Below, in pieces: positions 47,595-55,930 of a DNA stretch of 64,000 nt. The DNA comes from Lentibacillus saliphilus (lineage in GTDB: Bacteria > Bacillota > Bacilli > Bacillales > Amphibacillaceae), in NCBI RefSeq assembly GCF_019093865.1, contig NZ_JABJXD010000001.1, forward strand, positions 558,001-622,000, in the 5' to 3' direction. The stretch's first letter is position 1, and the number at the start of each line of letters is the position of its first letter. Position numbers and translations under genes: made by a program. The notes beneath the pieces were generated by a model. That model was not told the origin of the DNA and did not search any database. It saw only the letters and a program-made list of their open reading frames with translations.

Positions 47595-48245
47595 TTAGGT
47601 GTTGTCCACTTTTTGTGTTTCGAGCTTGCCGCGGCGCTGTAATCGTCGTTCGATATATTTGCCTACCATCCAAAAGAGGAGGATACAAACACCGACGACA
47701 ACTGTCCGGACTGGGTTTTGCGCGAACGACATGATGCTTGAGCCGACAAAGGCGATCGAAAAAATCATCACCGATTTGCCGAGAAGCACGGCAAGAACGA
47801 ACTGTTGTATGCTGATTTTCGATAAGCCGGACACGACGTTAATGACCGAGGATGGTGAAAACGGAAAGCACATGAGTAAAAACAGCGCCCCAAAACCATG
47901 ACGCTCCAGCCAATTCGTAACCGTTCGTACTTGCTTGTTTCGTTGAACGGCTTTGAATATCCGCTTATCTCCAAGCTTACGCACAAGTAAAAACACACTA
48001 ATAGCTCCGATGCTCGCGCCGATCCATGACCATAAAAACCCTTTTATGAGTCCATATGCCGCGCCGTTTGCAATGACAAAGACGACCAATGGCAAAAACG
48101 GTAAAAAGGCTTCTATGAACGGAAATAGAATACCGGGTAATGGGCCGAGACTTTCATAATCACTCAGCAGCTGTCTGATATATTCATCTAACTCATCATT
48201 TTCATACATAAATTTTAAATTAGCGATGATGCTCATGGCGTACAT
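47595..48245 (-). CDS. yhjE: TVP38/TMEM64 (VTT-domain) membrane protein, YhjE type
   Basis: A DedA-superfamily protein with the VTT block (PGILFPFIEAFLPFLPLVVF, GASIGAISVFLLVRKLG, CFPFSPSSVINVVSGLS). About six membrane segments; basic C-terminus (ERRLQRRGK). Members act in lipid scrambling or undecaprenyl phosphate recycling; for this member the role is inferred only. Divergent from yhjD, as in B. subtilis. ATG 48245 has GGAG 10 nt upstream. Confidence 0.87.
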   Translation of the reverse strand: MYAMSIIANLKFMYENDELDEYIRQLLSDYESLGPLPGILFPFIEAFLPFLPLVVFVIANGAAYGLIKGFLWSWIGASIGAISVFLLVRKLGDKRIFKAVQRNKQVRTVTNWLERHGFGALFLLMCFPFSPSSVINVVSGLSKISIQQFVLAVLLGKSVMIFSIAFVGSSIMSFAQNPVRTVVVGVCILLFWMVGKYIERRLQRRGKLETQKVDNT

Positions 48246-48423
48246 TCAGCAAATTCTCCTCATCCAGAACGACATTTATCCACATATTAATATCTTGTCA
48301 AACTCTACTATATATATTTTAAGCTAAATTTTCCATTATGCATAGTCTTAGCTTGTACAGCCTCTTTCTTTCATTTCCATAATTTTTCTCGTACAAAATG
48401 GTTTATTTTTTTTCATTTTAACA

Positions 48424-48449
48424 TATAATGGAGTAAGAACGTTCGTTCG
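48424..48449 (+). promoter_or_regulatory. yhjD -10 region with LexA/SOS-like box
   Basis: TATAAT at 48424-48429 is followed at 48436-48449 by a sequence whose complement is CGAACGAACGTTCT, matching the Bacillus LexA consensus CGAACRNRYGTTYC at 13 of 14 positions. The box would cover the transcription start. The -35 is weak (GTTTAT). Confidence 0.6.
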
Positions 48450-48472
48450 CATTCGTGAGAGGAGAATGAGTT

Positions 48473-48862
48473 ATGAGTTATCTGAACAAAGAAGAACTGC
48501 AGCTGGCCACACGTTTTCTCTTTTTATCGATGGCAATTATTGTCTTGGAACAGGATGCGCGACGGATTCGGCAGGGGACCTTCAAGATTAAAGAACCGTA
48601 TACGGAGCTTTTAGGGAAAATGGCTTCCATGGCGAAAAACGAACGAAGAGATTTGCGCAAAAGGATGTCACAGCAGGACATACAAGTGATCACGCTTAAT
48701 CAAAATGAAACCTTTTCATCCTACTTGTTTTTGTGTAACGGACGCGAGGAGCAGCGCAATTATTTTAACCCTGCGATTCGAAAAAAGGTGGAAGTGATCA
48801 TTCGGGAGCTCATGGAAACAGCTCTGGGATCTTCTCGGCATTATGCTTCTGCAAAAGCTTAA
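48473..48862 (+). CDS. yhjD: YhjD-like protein (129 aa), unknown
   Basis: A soluble helical protein: ATRFLFLSMAIIVLEQDARRI, then FKIKEPYTELLGKM and a C-terminal REEQRNYFNPAIRKKVEVII block, as in B. subtilis YhjD. GAGGAG lies 8 nt before ATG. The LexA-like box upstream suggests DNA-damage control. Its last 53 nt overlap the convergent comK 3' end on the other strand. Confidence 0.8.
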   Translation: MSYLNKEELQLATRFLFLSMAIIVLEQDARRIRQGTFKIKEPYTELLGKMASMAKNERRDLRKRMSQQDIQVITLNQNETFSSYLFLCNGREEQRNYFNPAIRKKVEVIIRELMETALGSSRHYASAKA

Positions 48863-49331
48863 TCCGATGATCAAGTAAATAACGAAATTGGGCGGTCCGT
48901 TGTAACTGATTCAACATCGAACCAAACGATACATCTACGACAACCTTTTTACCGTTCTTAAACATAATTTCTGTACAGTTGTTCTCAACCTTACCAATTT
49001 CGTCGACGTGGGAATGGGCAATCCATGAGCACTGGGGACTTGCTGGTGAGGCAGTCGGGAAAAAATACATGCCACTCAAGGGATCAATCGAGATCGGTGC
49101 CTTATGTGTAATGCCACAAATATCTCGCGTACCGTCTTGCCTGCCACGTAGACTGGCGCCAAAGAAACGACACGCATAATCAATAATCTTGCTCGGCGCG
49201 TCCGAAACGACATATTCCTCCTGTTCTTCGAGTACACATGTGTGGATATTTCCGTGCGGGTCGTGATTTGCGATAATGGCCATTGTCAGAGGTGTAATTT
49301 CATGTGGGGATTTGTTCAAGTGATCTAACAT
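48810..49331 (-). CDS. comK: ComK, master regulator of competence
   Basis: The ComK core is clear: DYACRFFGASLRGRQDGTRD, ITHKAPISIDP, MYFFPTASPASPQCSWIAHSHV, FKNGKKVVVDVSFGSMLNQLQRTAQFR. ATG 49331 (AAAGGA ~10 nt upstream) gives 173 aa; an upstream ATG at 49352 would make it longer. The C-terminal tail (FRYLLDHRIKLLQKHNAEKI) is shorter than in B. subtilis, where the tail carries the MecA-binding part. MecA and Med are also in this window. Confidence 0.93.
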   Translation of the reverse strand: MLDHLNKSPHEITPLTMAIIANHDPHGNIHTCVLEEQEEYVVSDAPSKIIDYACRFFGASLRGRQDGTRDICGITHKAPISIDPLSGMYFFPTASPASPQCSWIAHSHVDEIGKVENNCTEIMFKNGKKVVVDVSFGSMLNQLQRTAQFRYLLDHRIKLLQKHNAEKIPELFP

Positions 49332-49415
49332 ATTAAATCCATTCCTTTCCATAGCGGAAAAGAAAAAAAGAGGCTTCATAGTTAATTTAGCAAATTTTTC
49401 AACAAAAAGACAGTA

Positions 49416-49428
49416 AAAACCTTATTTT
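49416..49428. promoter_or_regulatory. Candidate ComK AT-box upstream of comK
   Basis: AAAA-CCTTA-TTTT (AAAA-N5-TTTT) is an exact ComK half-site about 85 nt before comK. Nearby AT-rich sequence (49384-49401) may hold a weaker partner box. Functional autoactivation needs two boxes. Confidence 0.5.
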
Positions 49429-49528
49429 TTCAATATTTATTCCTAAAATATGCACAATTCCCGTTTGATCAACTGCCCTCACGATTCATATCACACTTAA
49501 ATGCGCAGTTCTTCTAAAATACGCTCCA

Positions 49529-49687
49529 TCATGAGAGGTCTGAAGACACCCCTTTCGACGCTTCTTTACGATCGCGAGATTCTCGAGACACATGTTGCTC
49601 ACGTGTTTGATCCATCCGAACCGTAAAATCGGGATTCAACACCGTAAATGTCGCTAATTCCAATGATTGATCTGCCACACGATACAC
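49529..49687 (-). CDS. Possible small protein upstream of comK (52 aa), frame interrupted
   Basis: From GTG 49687 (GAGGTG 6 nt upstream) the frame reads a coding-like peptide, YRVADQSLELATFTVLNPDF then VRMDQTREQ, and stops at TGA in TCATGATGG. The overlapping next frame continues MMERILEELRI to a stop at 49497. A +1 shift would fuse the two. It may be a decayed or frameshifted version of a small gene next to comK. The rest of 49332-49766 holds only the AT-box. Confidence 0.4.
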   Translation of the reverse strand: MYRVADQSLELATFTVLNPDFTVRMDQTREQHVSRESRDRKEASKGVSSDLS

Positions 49688-49766
49688 CTTCTTCACCTCA
49701 GTATTAGATCTGTTATGTATAGTGTGGCAGAAACATTAGGCTTTCATACTTCAATTAAACCCAAAG

Positions 49767-50438
49767 CTAAACCCACTTCACGATCTCATCAAGAGGCTGA
49801 CGTGTTTTAGGCTTAACTGGATCAGCCTTTCGATAACCGAAAGCAGCCATGACCGATACACCATGCTTTTCTCGATCTAATAACCCTTCTTCTTCAAGGA
49901 AGACTTCCAGTTCAGATCGATTAAAGCCCTCCATTGGCGTTGAGTCGATACCGATCAATGCAGCGGCTGTCAGCATGTTCCCTAACGCAATATACGTTTG
50001 CTTTGAAGCCCAGTCAAACAGCGTACGCTCATTATCAAGGATATCATTTTGCGCTTGAAAGTTTTGATAGCGACCAATGACCTGATCGATGACATCTGTT
50101 GGCATATGATGTACATGCTGCATTTGCTTTAACAAATGCTCAGAATCATAGCGGAGACCTCGGCGCGCAAGTATGATGACGAAATGACTTGCCGTTCTTA
50201 ATTTCTCTGCTGCTCCCGGCGCAAACGGCATGATTTTTTTGCGAAGATCAGGATTTTGCACGACGAGAAATGTCCACGGTTCACTTCCTATTGAGCTTGG
50301 GGATAACCGCCCAGCTTCTAGGATGAACTTAAAGTCATCTTCCGAAATACGTCGCGATTCATCATATACCTTCGTTGCATGTCTAAACTGATAGGCTGCT
50401 AAAATGGCTTCTTTTTTGAGCGTTGTTTTGTCTGTCAT
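49767..50438 (-). CDS. NAD(P)H nitroreductase (FMN, NfsB/YfkO type)
   Basis: Nitroreductase fold: YQFRHATKVYDESRRISEDDF, the FMN segment LEAGRLSPSSIGSEPWTFLVV, TYIALGNMLTAAALIGIDSTPMEGF, and C-terminal VSVMAAFGYR. It should reduce nitro compounds or quinones in the cytoplasm. ATG 50438 has AAGGGTGG 5 nt upstream; a GTG 9 nt earlier is within the ribosome site. 223 aa. Confidence 0.9.
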   Translation of the reverse strand: MTDKTTLKKEAILAAYQFRHATKVYDESRRISEDDFKFILEAGRLSPSSIGSEPWTFLVVQNPDLRKKIMPFAPGAAEKLRTASHFVIILARRGLRYDSEHLLKQMQHVHHMPTDVIDQVIGRYQNFQAQNDILDNERTLFDWASKQTYIALGNMLTAAALIGIDSTPMEGFNRSELEVFLEEEGLLDREKHGVSVMAAFGYRKADPVKPKTRQPLDEIVKWV

Positions 50439-50556
50439 ATAAACCACCCTTTATATATAATTGATTTCATGACTCTATCATTCACGATACATTAACCTAG
50501 CTTAACGTCGCCACCATTATGTTTTAAAGAATTACAGTCATAAGAGCGCCACAACT

Positions 50557-51399
50557 TTACCTTCTCCTTTTAATCCACCATAGAATGCCTAAACTAGCAA
50601 TAGACATTGTTATCAAAATAATGGCTATCCATTTTCCAACAGAAGGTTTCTTTTCTGTGTCATCCTTAATAGAATCCTCTATAGATCGTAAATCATTTGT
50701 TGCATCGTTACTTCCATCTTTCTCATCATCAACCGTAATTGTTAAATCATGATCATCATTTGTAGGATTATCTTTAGGCTCATTAATATCTAGTTCCTCA
50801 CTTTTTTCGTTGTCCTTTGCTTCATTTTTTAAATCATCTTCTTTTTCGTTTTCCCTTGTTTCATTTTTTAAATCATCTTCTTTTTCGTTATTAGTAGAGA
50901 CATCAGATTCATTTGTACCGTTTGAGTCGGATACTGGCTTTTTGCTAGAATCATTATTGTCTTGTGGCTTTGTATTAGGCTTAGATTCTGGCTTAGGGTC
51001 TGGTTTAGATTCCGGCTCAGGGTCTGGCTCAGGATCTGGTTTAGGATCTGGTTTTGGCTCCGGCTTTGGTTCTGGATTATTTTTTATGATATAAACCGTT
51101 AATATAGATTCGCCATAGGGATGATTCGGTGTACCGACTGTGAACTTTTGACCATTTTTTGTGACTGGCATTGTTACTGCTCCAATAGTCATAAATTGGT
51201 CATCTGACGCAAGATAATATCCACTTACCCTACCACTGCAATCTCCTTTAGCCTCTGCTTTGTTATACCAATCATGTTGATCAGATATAATCGTCATTTC
51301 ACATTTCCCGGGCTCGGAATATTCATCCGCTCCTACTAAAACTGGACTCATCACAATACCTAATAATATAACTCCTAATACGAATAAAAACTTCCTCAT
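50557..51399 (-). CDS. Surface protein with Pro/Lys/Glu repeat stalk and TM anchor, unknown
   Basis: A signal peptide (MRKFLFVLGVILLGIVMSPVLVGA) is followed by an ~85-residue domain with two Cys (likely a disulfide) and then a stalk of PEPKPDPKPD-type repeats. Next comes an acidic N/D/E region with two near-repeats of EKEDDLKNE, and a C-terminal TM (WIAIILITMSIASLGILWWI) with RRR. No LPxTG motif. It looks like an anchored extracellular protein; function unknown. The opposite-strand frame is an artefact of the repeats. Confidence 0.75.
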   Translation of the reverse strand: MRKFLFVLGVILLGIVMSPVLVGADEYSEPGKCEMTIISDQHDWYNKAEAKGDCSGRVSGYYLASDDQFMTIGAVTMPVTKNGQKFTVGTPNHPYGESILTVYIIKNNPEPKPEPKPDPKPDPEPDPEPESKPDPKPESKPNTKPQDNNDSSKKPVSDSNGTNESDVSTNNEKEDDLKNETRENEKEDDLKNEAKDNEKSEELDINEPKDNPTNDDHDLTITVDDEKDGSNDATNDLRSIEDSIKDDTEKKPSVGKWIAIILITMSIASLGILWWIKRRR

Positions 51400-51459
51400 T
51401 TTTAAATCCCATCTCTCTAATTAGTGTTTAAGCGTCCTCCTCTATTTTCGGCATGAAAT

Positions 51460-51531
51460 AAGCGCTCTTTAGAAAACAGATTCAAAAGCACACTAAAAAG
51501 TACACTTTAAACCATGTTCCAAAGAACGCTT
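51460..51531. repeat. Short palindromic (MITE-like) element
   Basis: Arms AAGCGCTCTTTAGAAAACA (51460-51478) and TGTTCCAAAGAACGCTT (51515-51531) are inverted copies with a 2-nt gap, around a loop of about 36 nt. It lies between the surface protein and a gene remnant. Confidence 0.6.
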
Positions 51532-51557
51532 CTTTTTACCTAACACTTGATAGCTAC

Positions 51558-51764
51558 TTGCTTCGCCAAGGTCTTTCCTTACCACTTTTTATCTTTCTCA
51601 CATTAACTGTTAAAAACGTTTATGGTGGAGAAGAATTAAATAAAAGTTTATCTGCAATGGCTGAAGGCTTTGGAAGAATAATTGGTTATAAAAAAGGTAG
51701 GAGAAATTTAATTGGCTTTATGAGAGCGACAGAGATAACGGTTAACCCAATTGATAATTCATAA
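51558..51764 (+). other. Possible gene remnant
   Basis: The frame ends in a coding-looking peptide (LNKSLSAMAEGFGRIIGYKK, then IGFMRATEITVNPIDNS) but its upstream part looks non-coding and no ribosome site is visible. It may be the 3' remnant of a lost gene. Otherwise 51400-51811 holds only the palindromic element. Confidence 0.2.
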
Positions 51765-51811
51765 TTAAGGGAGAAGCCAATTAGCTACTCCCCCAAATCC
51801 AAAAAAACTAA

Positions 51812-52042
51812 TTATTCATTTTCATAATTAACACCGATTGTCACTTCTGTATTTTCAATAGAAAAGTTTACATTCCATCTAGGGTGTATTTTAACCTTAT
51901 TAACTTCATCAAGTTCCAAAATACCATGTATTTCATCATTATCTTTAGAAATAAAAATAACCCGTTTCATTTCATCATTAACATAAATATTGATTGATTC
52001 ATGATAATTAAGTGTAAAGCCATTAAAAATCATATTTTTCAT
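51812..52042 (-). CDS. Candidate immunity protein (76 aa)
   Basis: A small beta-rich acidic protein (MIFNGFTLNYHESINIYVND ... RVIFISKDNDEIHGILELDE ... FSIENTEVTIGV). GAGGTG lies 12 nt before ATG. It begins 21 nt after the stop of a frameshifted toxin-like C-terminus on the same strand, the usual place for an immunity gene in polymorphic toxin loci. I do not recognise its family. Confidence 0.5.
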   Translation of the reverse strand: MKNMIFNGFTLNYHESINIYVNDEMKRVIFISKDNDEIHGILELDEVNKVKIHPRWNVNFSIENTEVTIGVNYENE

Positions 52043-52063
52043 AAATCCAATTCACCTCTATTT

Positions 52064-52496
52064 TTATTTAGATAACACCTTTCCTCTTTTATCCAAGTAT
52101 GGCTTTCTTTTACCATATTTTTTAAGTTTCCATGCACGTCCGCCGTGCCCTGCTGTATCTTTTTCTACCGACCACTTACCATTTTTGAAAGTTCCAGACG
52201 TTTTTTCAAAGGGGTATTTCCGTATTTGTCCTTGAAACTACCCAATTTTACTTTTCCATTTGAATCTAACAAAGATTTTGGTATTCCATATTGGAGGAAA
52301 CTACCCTTCTAGGATCATTAAAAAAATTAGAAATGATTTCATATAGCCAACTTCCCTCTGCAATTGTAACTCCACCAACTACTATTGCACCAGTTGCAAG
52401 TAAAGCAACTTGTCCTACACCAGGCACAAAATAAAGAGCAGGAGCGAATGCAAAGAAAGGTTGCACCGATGAACCGCTAGGGGTTGTGATCATCAA
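52064..52496 (-). pseudogene. Frameshifted C-terminal fragment of a polymorphic toxin
   Basis: Three frames read in turn: a Gly-rich hydrophobic stretch (PGVGQVALLATGAIVVGGVT), typical of pre-toxin regions; after a shift near 52290, YGIPKSLLDSNGKVKLGSFK; after another shift in a C4 run near 52212, SGTFKNGKWSVEKDTAGHGG then RAWKLKKYGKRKPYLD. The last block, with KDTAGHGGxxWK, resembles the C-terminal toxin domain type often annotated toxin 21. The N-terminal trafficking part is absent: the fragment abuts lplJ. Two shifts argue for decay rather than one sequencing error. Confidence 0.65.
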
Positions 52497-52507
52497 TAGG
52501 TATTCTG

Positions 52508-53503
52508 TTAATACATCAGATTTACAAATTGTTCTTTCGTGATTTTTCCGAGGTAATAGGGTACATCCACATCTGCTAGTGCCGATTCTATCGCTTGGCG
52601 CTCATGACGCACACCCTTCAGCTTGTCTTCCAGCACATGAACGTCGCCTAAGCCAAAGAAGTCACCAAAAATTGTGCAGTTTTCAATGATGCCTTTTTTC
52701 ACATCGAGACGCACATCCAGTAACCCTGAAGGGAACTTATGAGAGTACTTTACGTTAAAGGATGGTGACTTCCCGTAATTCCACTCCCAATTTTTATACC
52801 GTTTTTCTGAAATGGCATGGACGTTCTTCCAGTCCTCTTCAGTTAATTCATAACGTGGTACATCCGCTACATCTGCAACATTAAAAATATGACGCAAAAT
52901 CATGTCTTTAAACGCAGCCATTGACATCTCTTCTTCAAGAAACTCAGAAACATTCGCAACCCGACTGCGAATAGACTTAATGCCTTTGGATGTGATCTTT
53001 GCCTTGTTGACATTTAGCGCAGCAACGACATGCTCAATTTCTGAATCAAACATAAGCGTCCCGTGACTGAACATACGCCCTTTTTTCGAGAACTGAGCAT
53101 TACCGGAAATCTTTCTACCATCTGCTAAAATATCATTACGACCTTCTAGCTTTGCCGGTACACCAACTGCGTTCAATGCTTCAACGACAGGCTTTGTGAA
53201 CTTCTCGAAATTGTGGAAGCTCTCTCCATCATCCTTCGTAATAAAGCTGAAATTCAAATTCCCCTCATCGTGATAAACAGCGCCCCCGCCCGAAAGCCGG
53301 CGTACCACTTTAATATCATTGTCATCGACATAATCTGTATTAATTTCCTCCACCGTGTTTTGGTTTCGACCAATAATAATCGATGGCTTGTTAATATAAA
53401 ATAAAAGATATGTATCCTCTTCACCGAAGTTCTCCAGGACATATTCCTCAAGGGCTAAATTAATCGTTGGATCTGTAATGCCTTTGTTATCGATAAATTT
53501 CAT
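52508..53503 (-). CDS. lplJ: Lipoate-protein ligase
   Basis: Attaches free lipoate to E2 and GcvH apoproteins by an ATP-dependent reaction. Visible: YLLFYINKPSIIIGRNQNT, the adenylate-binding RRLSGGGAVYHDEGNLNFSF, GRNDILADGRKISGNAQ and the C-terminal accessory domain (FNVKYSHKFPSGLLDVRLDV). 331 aa, identical length to B. subtilis LplJ. Monocistronic. Confidence 0.95.
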   Translation of the reverse strand: MKFIDNKGITDPTINLALEEYVLENFGEEDTYLLFYINKPSIIIGRNQNTVEEINTDYVDDNDIKVVRRLSGGGAVYHDEGNLNFSFITKDDGESFHNFEKFTKPVVEALNAVGVPAKLEGRNDILADGRKISGNAQFSKKGRMFSHGTLMFDSEIEHVVAALNVNKAKITSKGIKSIRSRVANVSEFLEEEMSMAAFKDMILRHIFNVADVADVPRYELTEEDWKNVHAISEKRYKNWEWNYGKSPSFNVKYSHKFPSGLLDVRLDVKKGIIENCTIFGDFFGLGDVHVLEDKLKGVRHERQAIESALADVDVPYYLGKITKEQFVNLMY

Positions 53504-53618
53504 CTGTGTGACCTCCCCTATTTAAGTGACAACACCAGTTTACTAAAATTTCATGATTCAGTTCAACTTTAAGCCATTCCCGGTCTGTCACCCTGTCTCA
53601 ATGGACGTCAACAAAAAA

Positions 53619-53661
53619 CCACCTACACAACACACCGACACGCGCATGTTGTATAGGTGGC
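53619..53661 (-). terminator. Intrinsic terminator of the ABC-F gene
   Basis: A 14-nt stem CCACCTACACAACA / TGTTGTATAGGTGG (one mismatch) followed on the minus strand by TTTTTT; 19 nt after the stop. Confidence 0.85.
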
Positions 53662-53679
53662 CTGTATGCTATCATGATA

Positions 53680-55560
53680 TTATTGTCCCTCTAATTGATC
53701 ACAAAGCGTTTCCCATTTCTGCTCTAAGTCCTCTTTTTCTTGATAGAGCTGCTGCAGTTCTTCAAGGTCTGTCGTCTCTGACAAAACTTGATCTAGGGCA
53801 ATGATCTTTTCCTCTAGTGCGGCTAAATCCTTTTCTGTGTTGTCGTTGTCAGACCGTCTTTGCTTTGTCGGCTCTTTCAGTTCTTGTGGTGTTGCCTTCT
53901 TTTTCTCTTCACTCACACGAACGGTTCGATGTCTTAATTCCCCCATTTTCCCCTTAGCCCACGTATAATCACCGTCGAAGCAATGAACCTTCTTTGATTC
54001 AATCCAATATATTTTGTCGAATAGCTTGTTAAGAAAATACCGATCATGGGATACCGCTATTAACGTCCCTTGAAAATCGTCGAGCGCTTCCTCGAGCACT
54101 TCTCTTGATTCTATATCTAAATGATTCGTTGGTTCATCAAGTATCAACAGATTAATATCCTGATACATCAATTGCGCTAACCGTAAACGCATCCTCTCAC
54201 CGCCACTAAGCTGAGAGACATTTTGAAACACGCTGTACCCATAAAACATAAATCTGGCTAAAATGCCTCTTGCCTCCCCTTCTGTTACGTTCACACCACT
54301 TCGAAACGCTTCAATTACCGTCTCATCTTCAGTCGTTGAGAAAATGGTTTGCGATAAATAGCCGATTTTCACATTCCGACCAACCCGCACCTCTCCTTCA
54401 TCTGGGACAAGCTGTTGCAGCATCAATTTAAGCAATGTTGATTTACCAGTACCATTTTCTCCAATGATCGCCGCTCGATCCTGATACGTAACATGCATAT
54501 GGACACCTTGAAATAATGGTTGATCATCAAACTGCTTCGCCACGTCCTTTAGCATGATCACGTCCTTTCCACTCCGATCAGAGACATCCATTTCGAGATT
54601 CATTTTCTTTCGATTTAAGATCGGTCGCTGGAGTTTCTCCATCCTTTCAAGCGCTCTTTCCATATTTCTCGCCCGTCTATGAAGATCGGCATTCGGTGGA
54701 TTGGCTCTGTTTGCCCAGTCCCTTAGCCGTTTAATCGCTTCCCTCATCTTCTTTATTTTCTTTTGCTGCTCCTCATAAGCTTGAAATTCCTTGAGAAGCC
54801 GTTCTTCTTTTTCTTTCACAAATCCGGTAAAGTTCGTATGGTAGGTCGTGACGTCTCCATCCTCCAAATCGATCACCTTATTTACGACCTCATCAAGAAA
54901 ATAACGATCGTGCGATATGATCAGAACCGTCCCGTTATAGTCTTGAAGAAAAGCGCCAAGCCATTCGACGGCCAACAAATCTAAATGGTTCGTTGGTTCA
55001 TCCAACAATAACAAATCAGGTTCCTGAAGCAGCATGAGACCTAGACCGACTTTTGTTTTCTCTCCACCACTTAACTGGGAAAAGCGCTGACCAAGTAAAT
55101 GATGAATGTTCAAGCCGTGAACTATTTTGTCAATGTTCGATTCGATCTCATACCCACCATTGATCGTAAACTGATCCTGTAAATTCCCATACACATCGAT
55201 AAGCTTTTGGAGCTTCCCTGCATCCACCTCCTGCGCCATTTCACCCTCACACTTTTTCATATGCGCTTCAACCTCTAACAACTGAGAGAATGCGGATTTT
55301 AAAACATCCTTCGTCGTCGTAGCATCCTCGTAATCAGGAATTTGCGAAAGATAACCAACGTCAGCCCCTTTCTTCCAATGGATCTGTCCTGCATCAGGCG
55401 TCTCCTCACCAGCTAGCAAGCGGATTAACGTCGTTTTCCCACTACCATTTCGTCCTACAAGACCAACCCGTTCTTTTTCCTTAATTTCAAATGAAATATC
55501 CTCAAAGACAGCATTTCCGCCGTACATCTTCGCAATATGATTGACACTACATATAATCAT
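53680..55560 (-). CDS. ABC-F family ATPase (ribosome-associated)
   Basis: Two ABC domains without membrane segments. Walker A: GRNGSGKTTL (near 36) and GENGTGKSTL (near 350); signatures LSGGEKTKV and LSGGERMRL; Walker B LLLLDEPTNHLD and LLILDEPTNHLD. An interdomain linker of ~80 charged residues (RDWANRANPPNADLHRRARN) and a C-terminal coiled coil (LAALEEKIIALDQVL) complete the 626-aa protein. Such proteins act at the ribosome as translation factors or protect it from antibiotics. ATG 55560 has GGAGG 6-7 nt upstream. Its leader suggests attenuation, favouring a resistance role. Confidence 0.88.
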   Translation of the reverse strand: MIICSVNHIAKMYGGNAVFEDISFEIKEKERVGLVGRNGSGKTTLIRLLAGEETPDAGQIHWKKGADVGYLSQIPDYEDATTTKDVLKSAFSQLLEVEAHMKKCEGEMAQEVDAGKLQKLIDVYGNLQDQFTINGGYEIESNIDKIVHGLNIHHLLGQRFSQLSGGEKTKVGLGLMLLQEPDLLLLDEPTNHLDLLAVEWLGAFLQDYNGTVLIISHDRYFLDEVVNKVIDLEDGDVTTYHTNFTGFVKEKEERLLKEFQAYEEQQKKIKKMREAIKRLRDWANRANPPNADLHRRARNMERALERMEKLQRPILNRKKMNLEMDVSDRSGKDVIMLKDVAKQFDDQPLFQGVHMHVTYQDRAAIIGENGTGKSTLLKLMLQQLVPDEGEVRVGRNVKIGYLSQTIFSTTEDETVIEAFRSGVNVTEGEARGILARFMFYGYSVFQNVSQLSGGERMRLRLAQLMYQDINLLILDEPTNHLDIESREVLEEALDDFQGTLIAVSHDRYFLNKLFDKIYWIESKKVHCFDGDYTWAKGKMGELRHRTVRVSEEKKKATPQELKEPTKQRRSDNDNTEKDLAALEEKIIALDQVLSETTDLEELQQLYQEKEDLEQKWETLCDQLEGQ

Positions 55561-55586
55561 TTCAATTCCTCCTTCAAAACAGACCC

Positions 55587-55620
55587 AAAAAAGCCATGAG
55601 AAGACATATCCTCCCATGGC
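55587..55620 (-). terminator. Leader terminator 2, just upstream of the ABC-F start
   Basis: On the minus strand GCCATGGGAG pairs with CTTCTCATGGC (minor mismatches), followed by TTTTTT. It lies about 27 nt before the ATG, between the presumed promoter and the gene, so it can only be an attenuator. Confidence 0.7.
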
Positions 55621-55687
55621 AGCACACTTGTTTTAGAAAATAGTTATTTCAATAAATTCCGCTTGAAATCACCATTCTATTGTCACG

Positions 55688-55718
55688 AAAAAAAGGAGAG
55701 CATGAAAACACGCCCTCC
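55688..55718 (-). terminator. Leader terminator 1
   Basis: A 10-bp stem GGAGGGCGTG/CATGCTCTCC with loop TTTT, followed by TTTTTTT on the minus strand. It lies between the 42-codon leader frame and the ABC-F gene. Confidence 0.8.
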
Positions 55719-55766
55719 TTCTAACCGTATTCATATCATGTGGGTTAAGAGATGTTTTTCACCGTT

Positions 55767-55895
55767 TTAGATTGCTATTAAGTTGTTCAAAAAGGGCATA
55801 CGTATCCCGTTAACAACTGCAACAGCAAATTTTGCACGGCAAAAATACAGGAATTCATTCCAATATCCGTGCACTAAAACAGCTTGCTTCAACAT
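55767..55895 (-). CDS. Leader peptide frame (42 aa) upstream of ABC-F
   Basis: ATG 55895 is preceded by GGAGGTG with 7 nt spacing. The peptide begins MLKQAVLVHGYWNEF and ends FLNNLIAI. It has no evident fold and sits between promoter and terminator 1, as expected of a leader peptide sensing ribosome stalling. It could also be a small independent protein. Confidence 0.55.
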   Translation of the reverse strand: MLKQAVLVHGYWNEFLYFCRAKFAVAVVNGIRMPFLNNLIAI

Positions 55896-55930
55896 CTAAA
55901 CCCACCTCCGCTTCATCTGAAATTAATTAT

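Noticed and set aside
50810-51094. Ser/Gly-rich plus-strand protein
   Set aside because: It is the complement of the proline-rich repeat stalk of the gene at 50557-51399.
52064-52496. Single intact 76-aa gene at 52266-52496
   Set aside because: It lacks a ribosome site, ends where homology to a pre-toxin/toxin end continues in other frames, and is better read as a broken gene.
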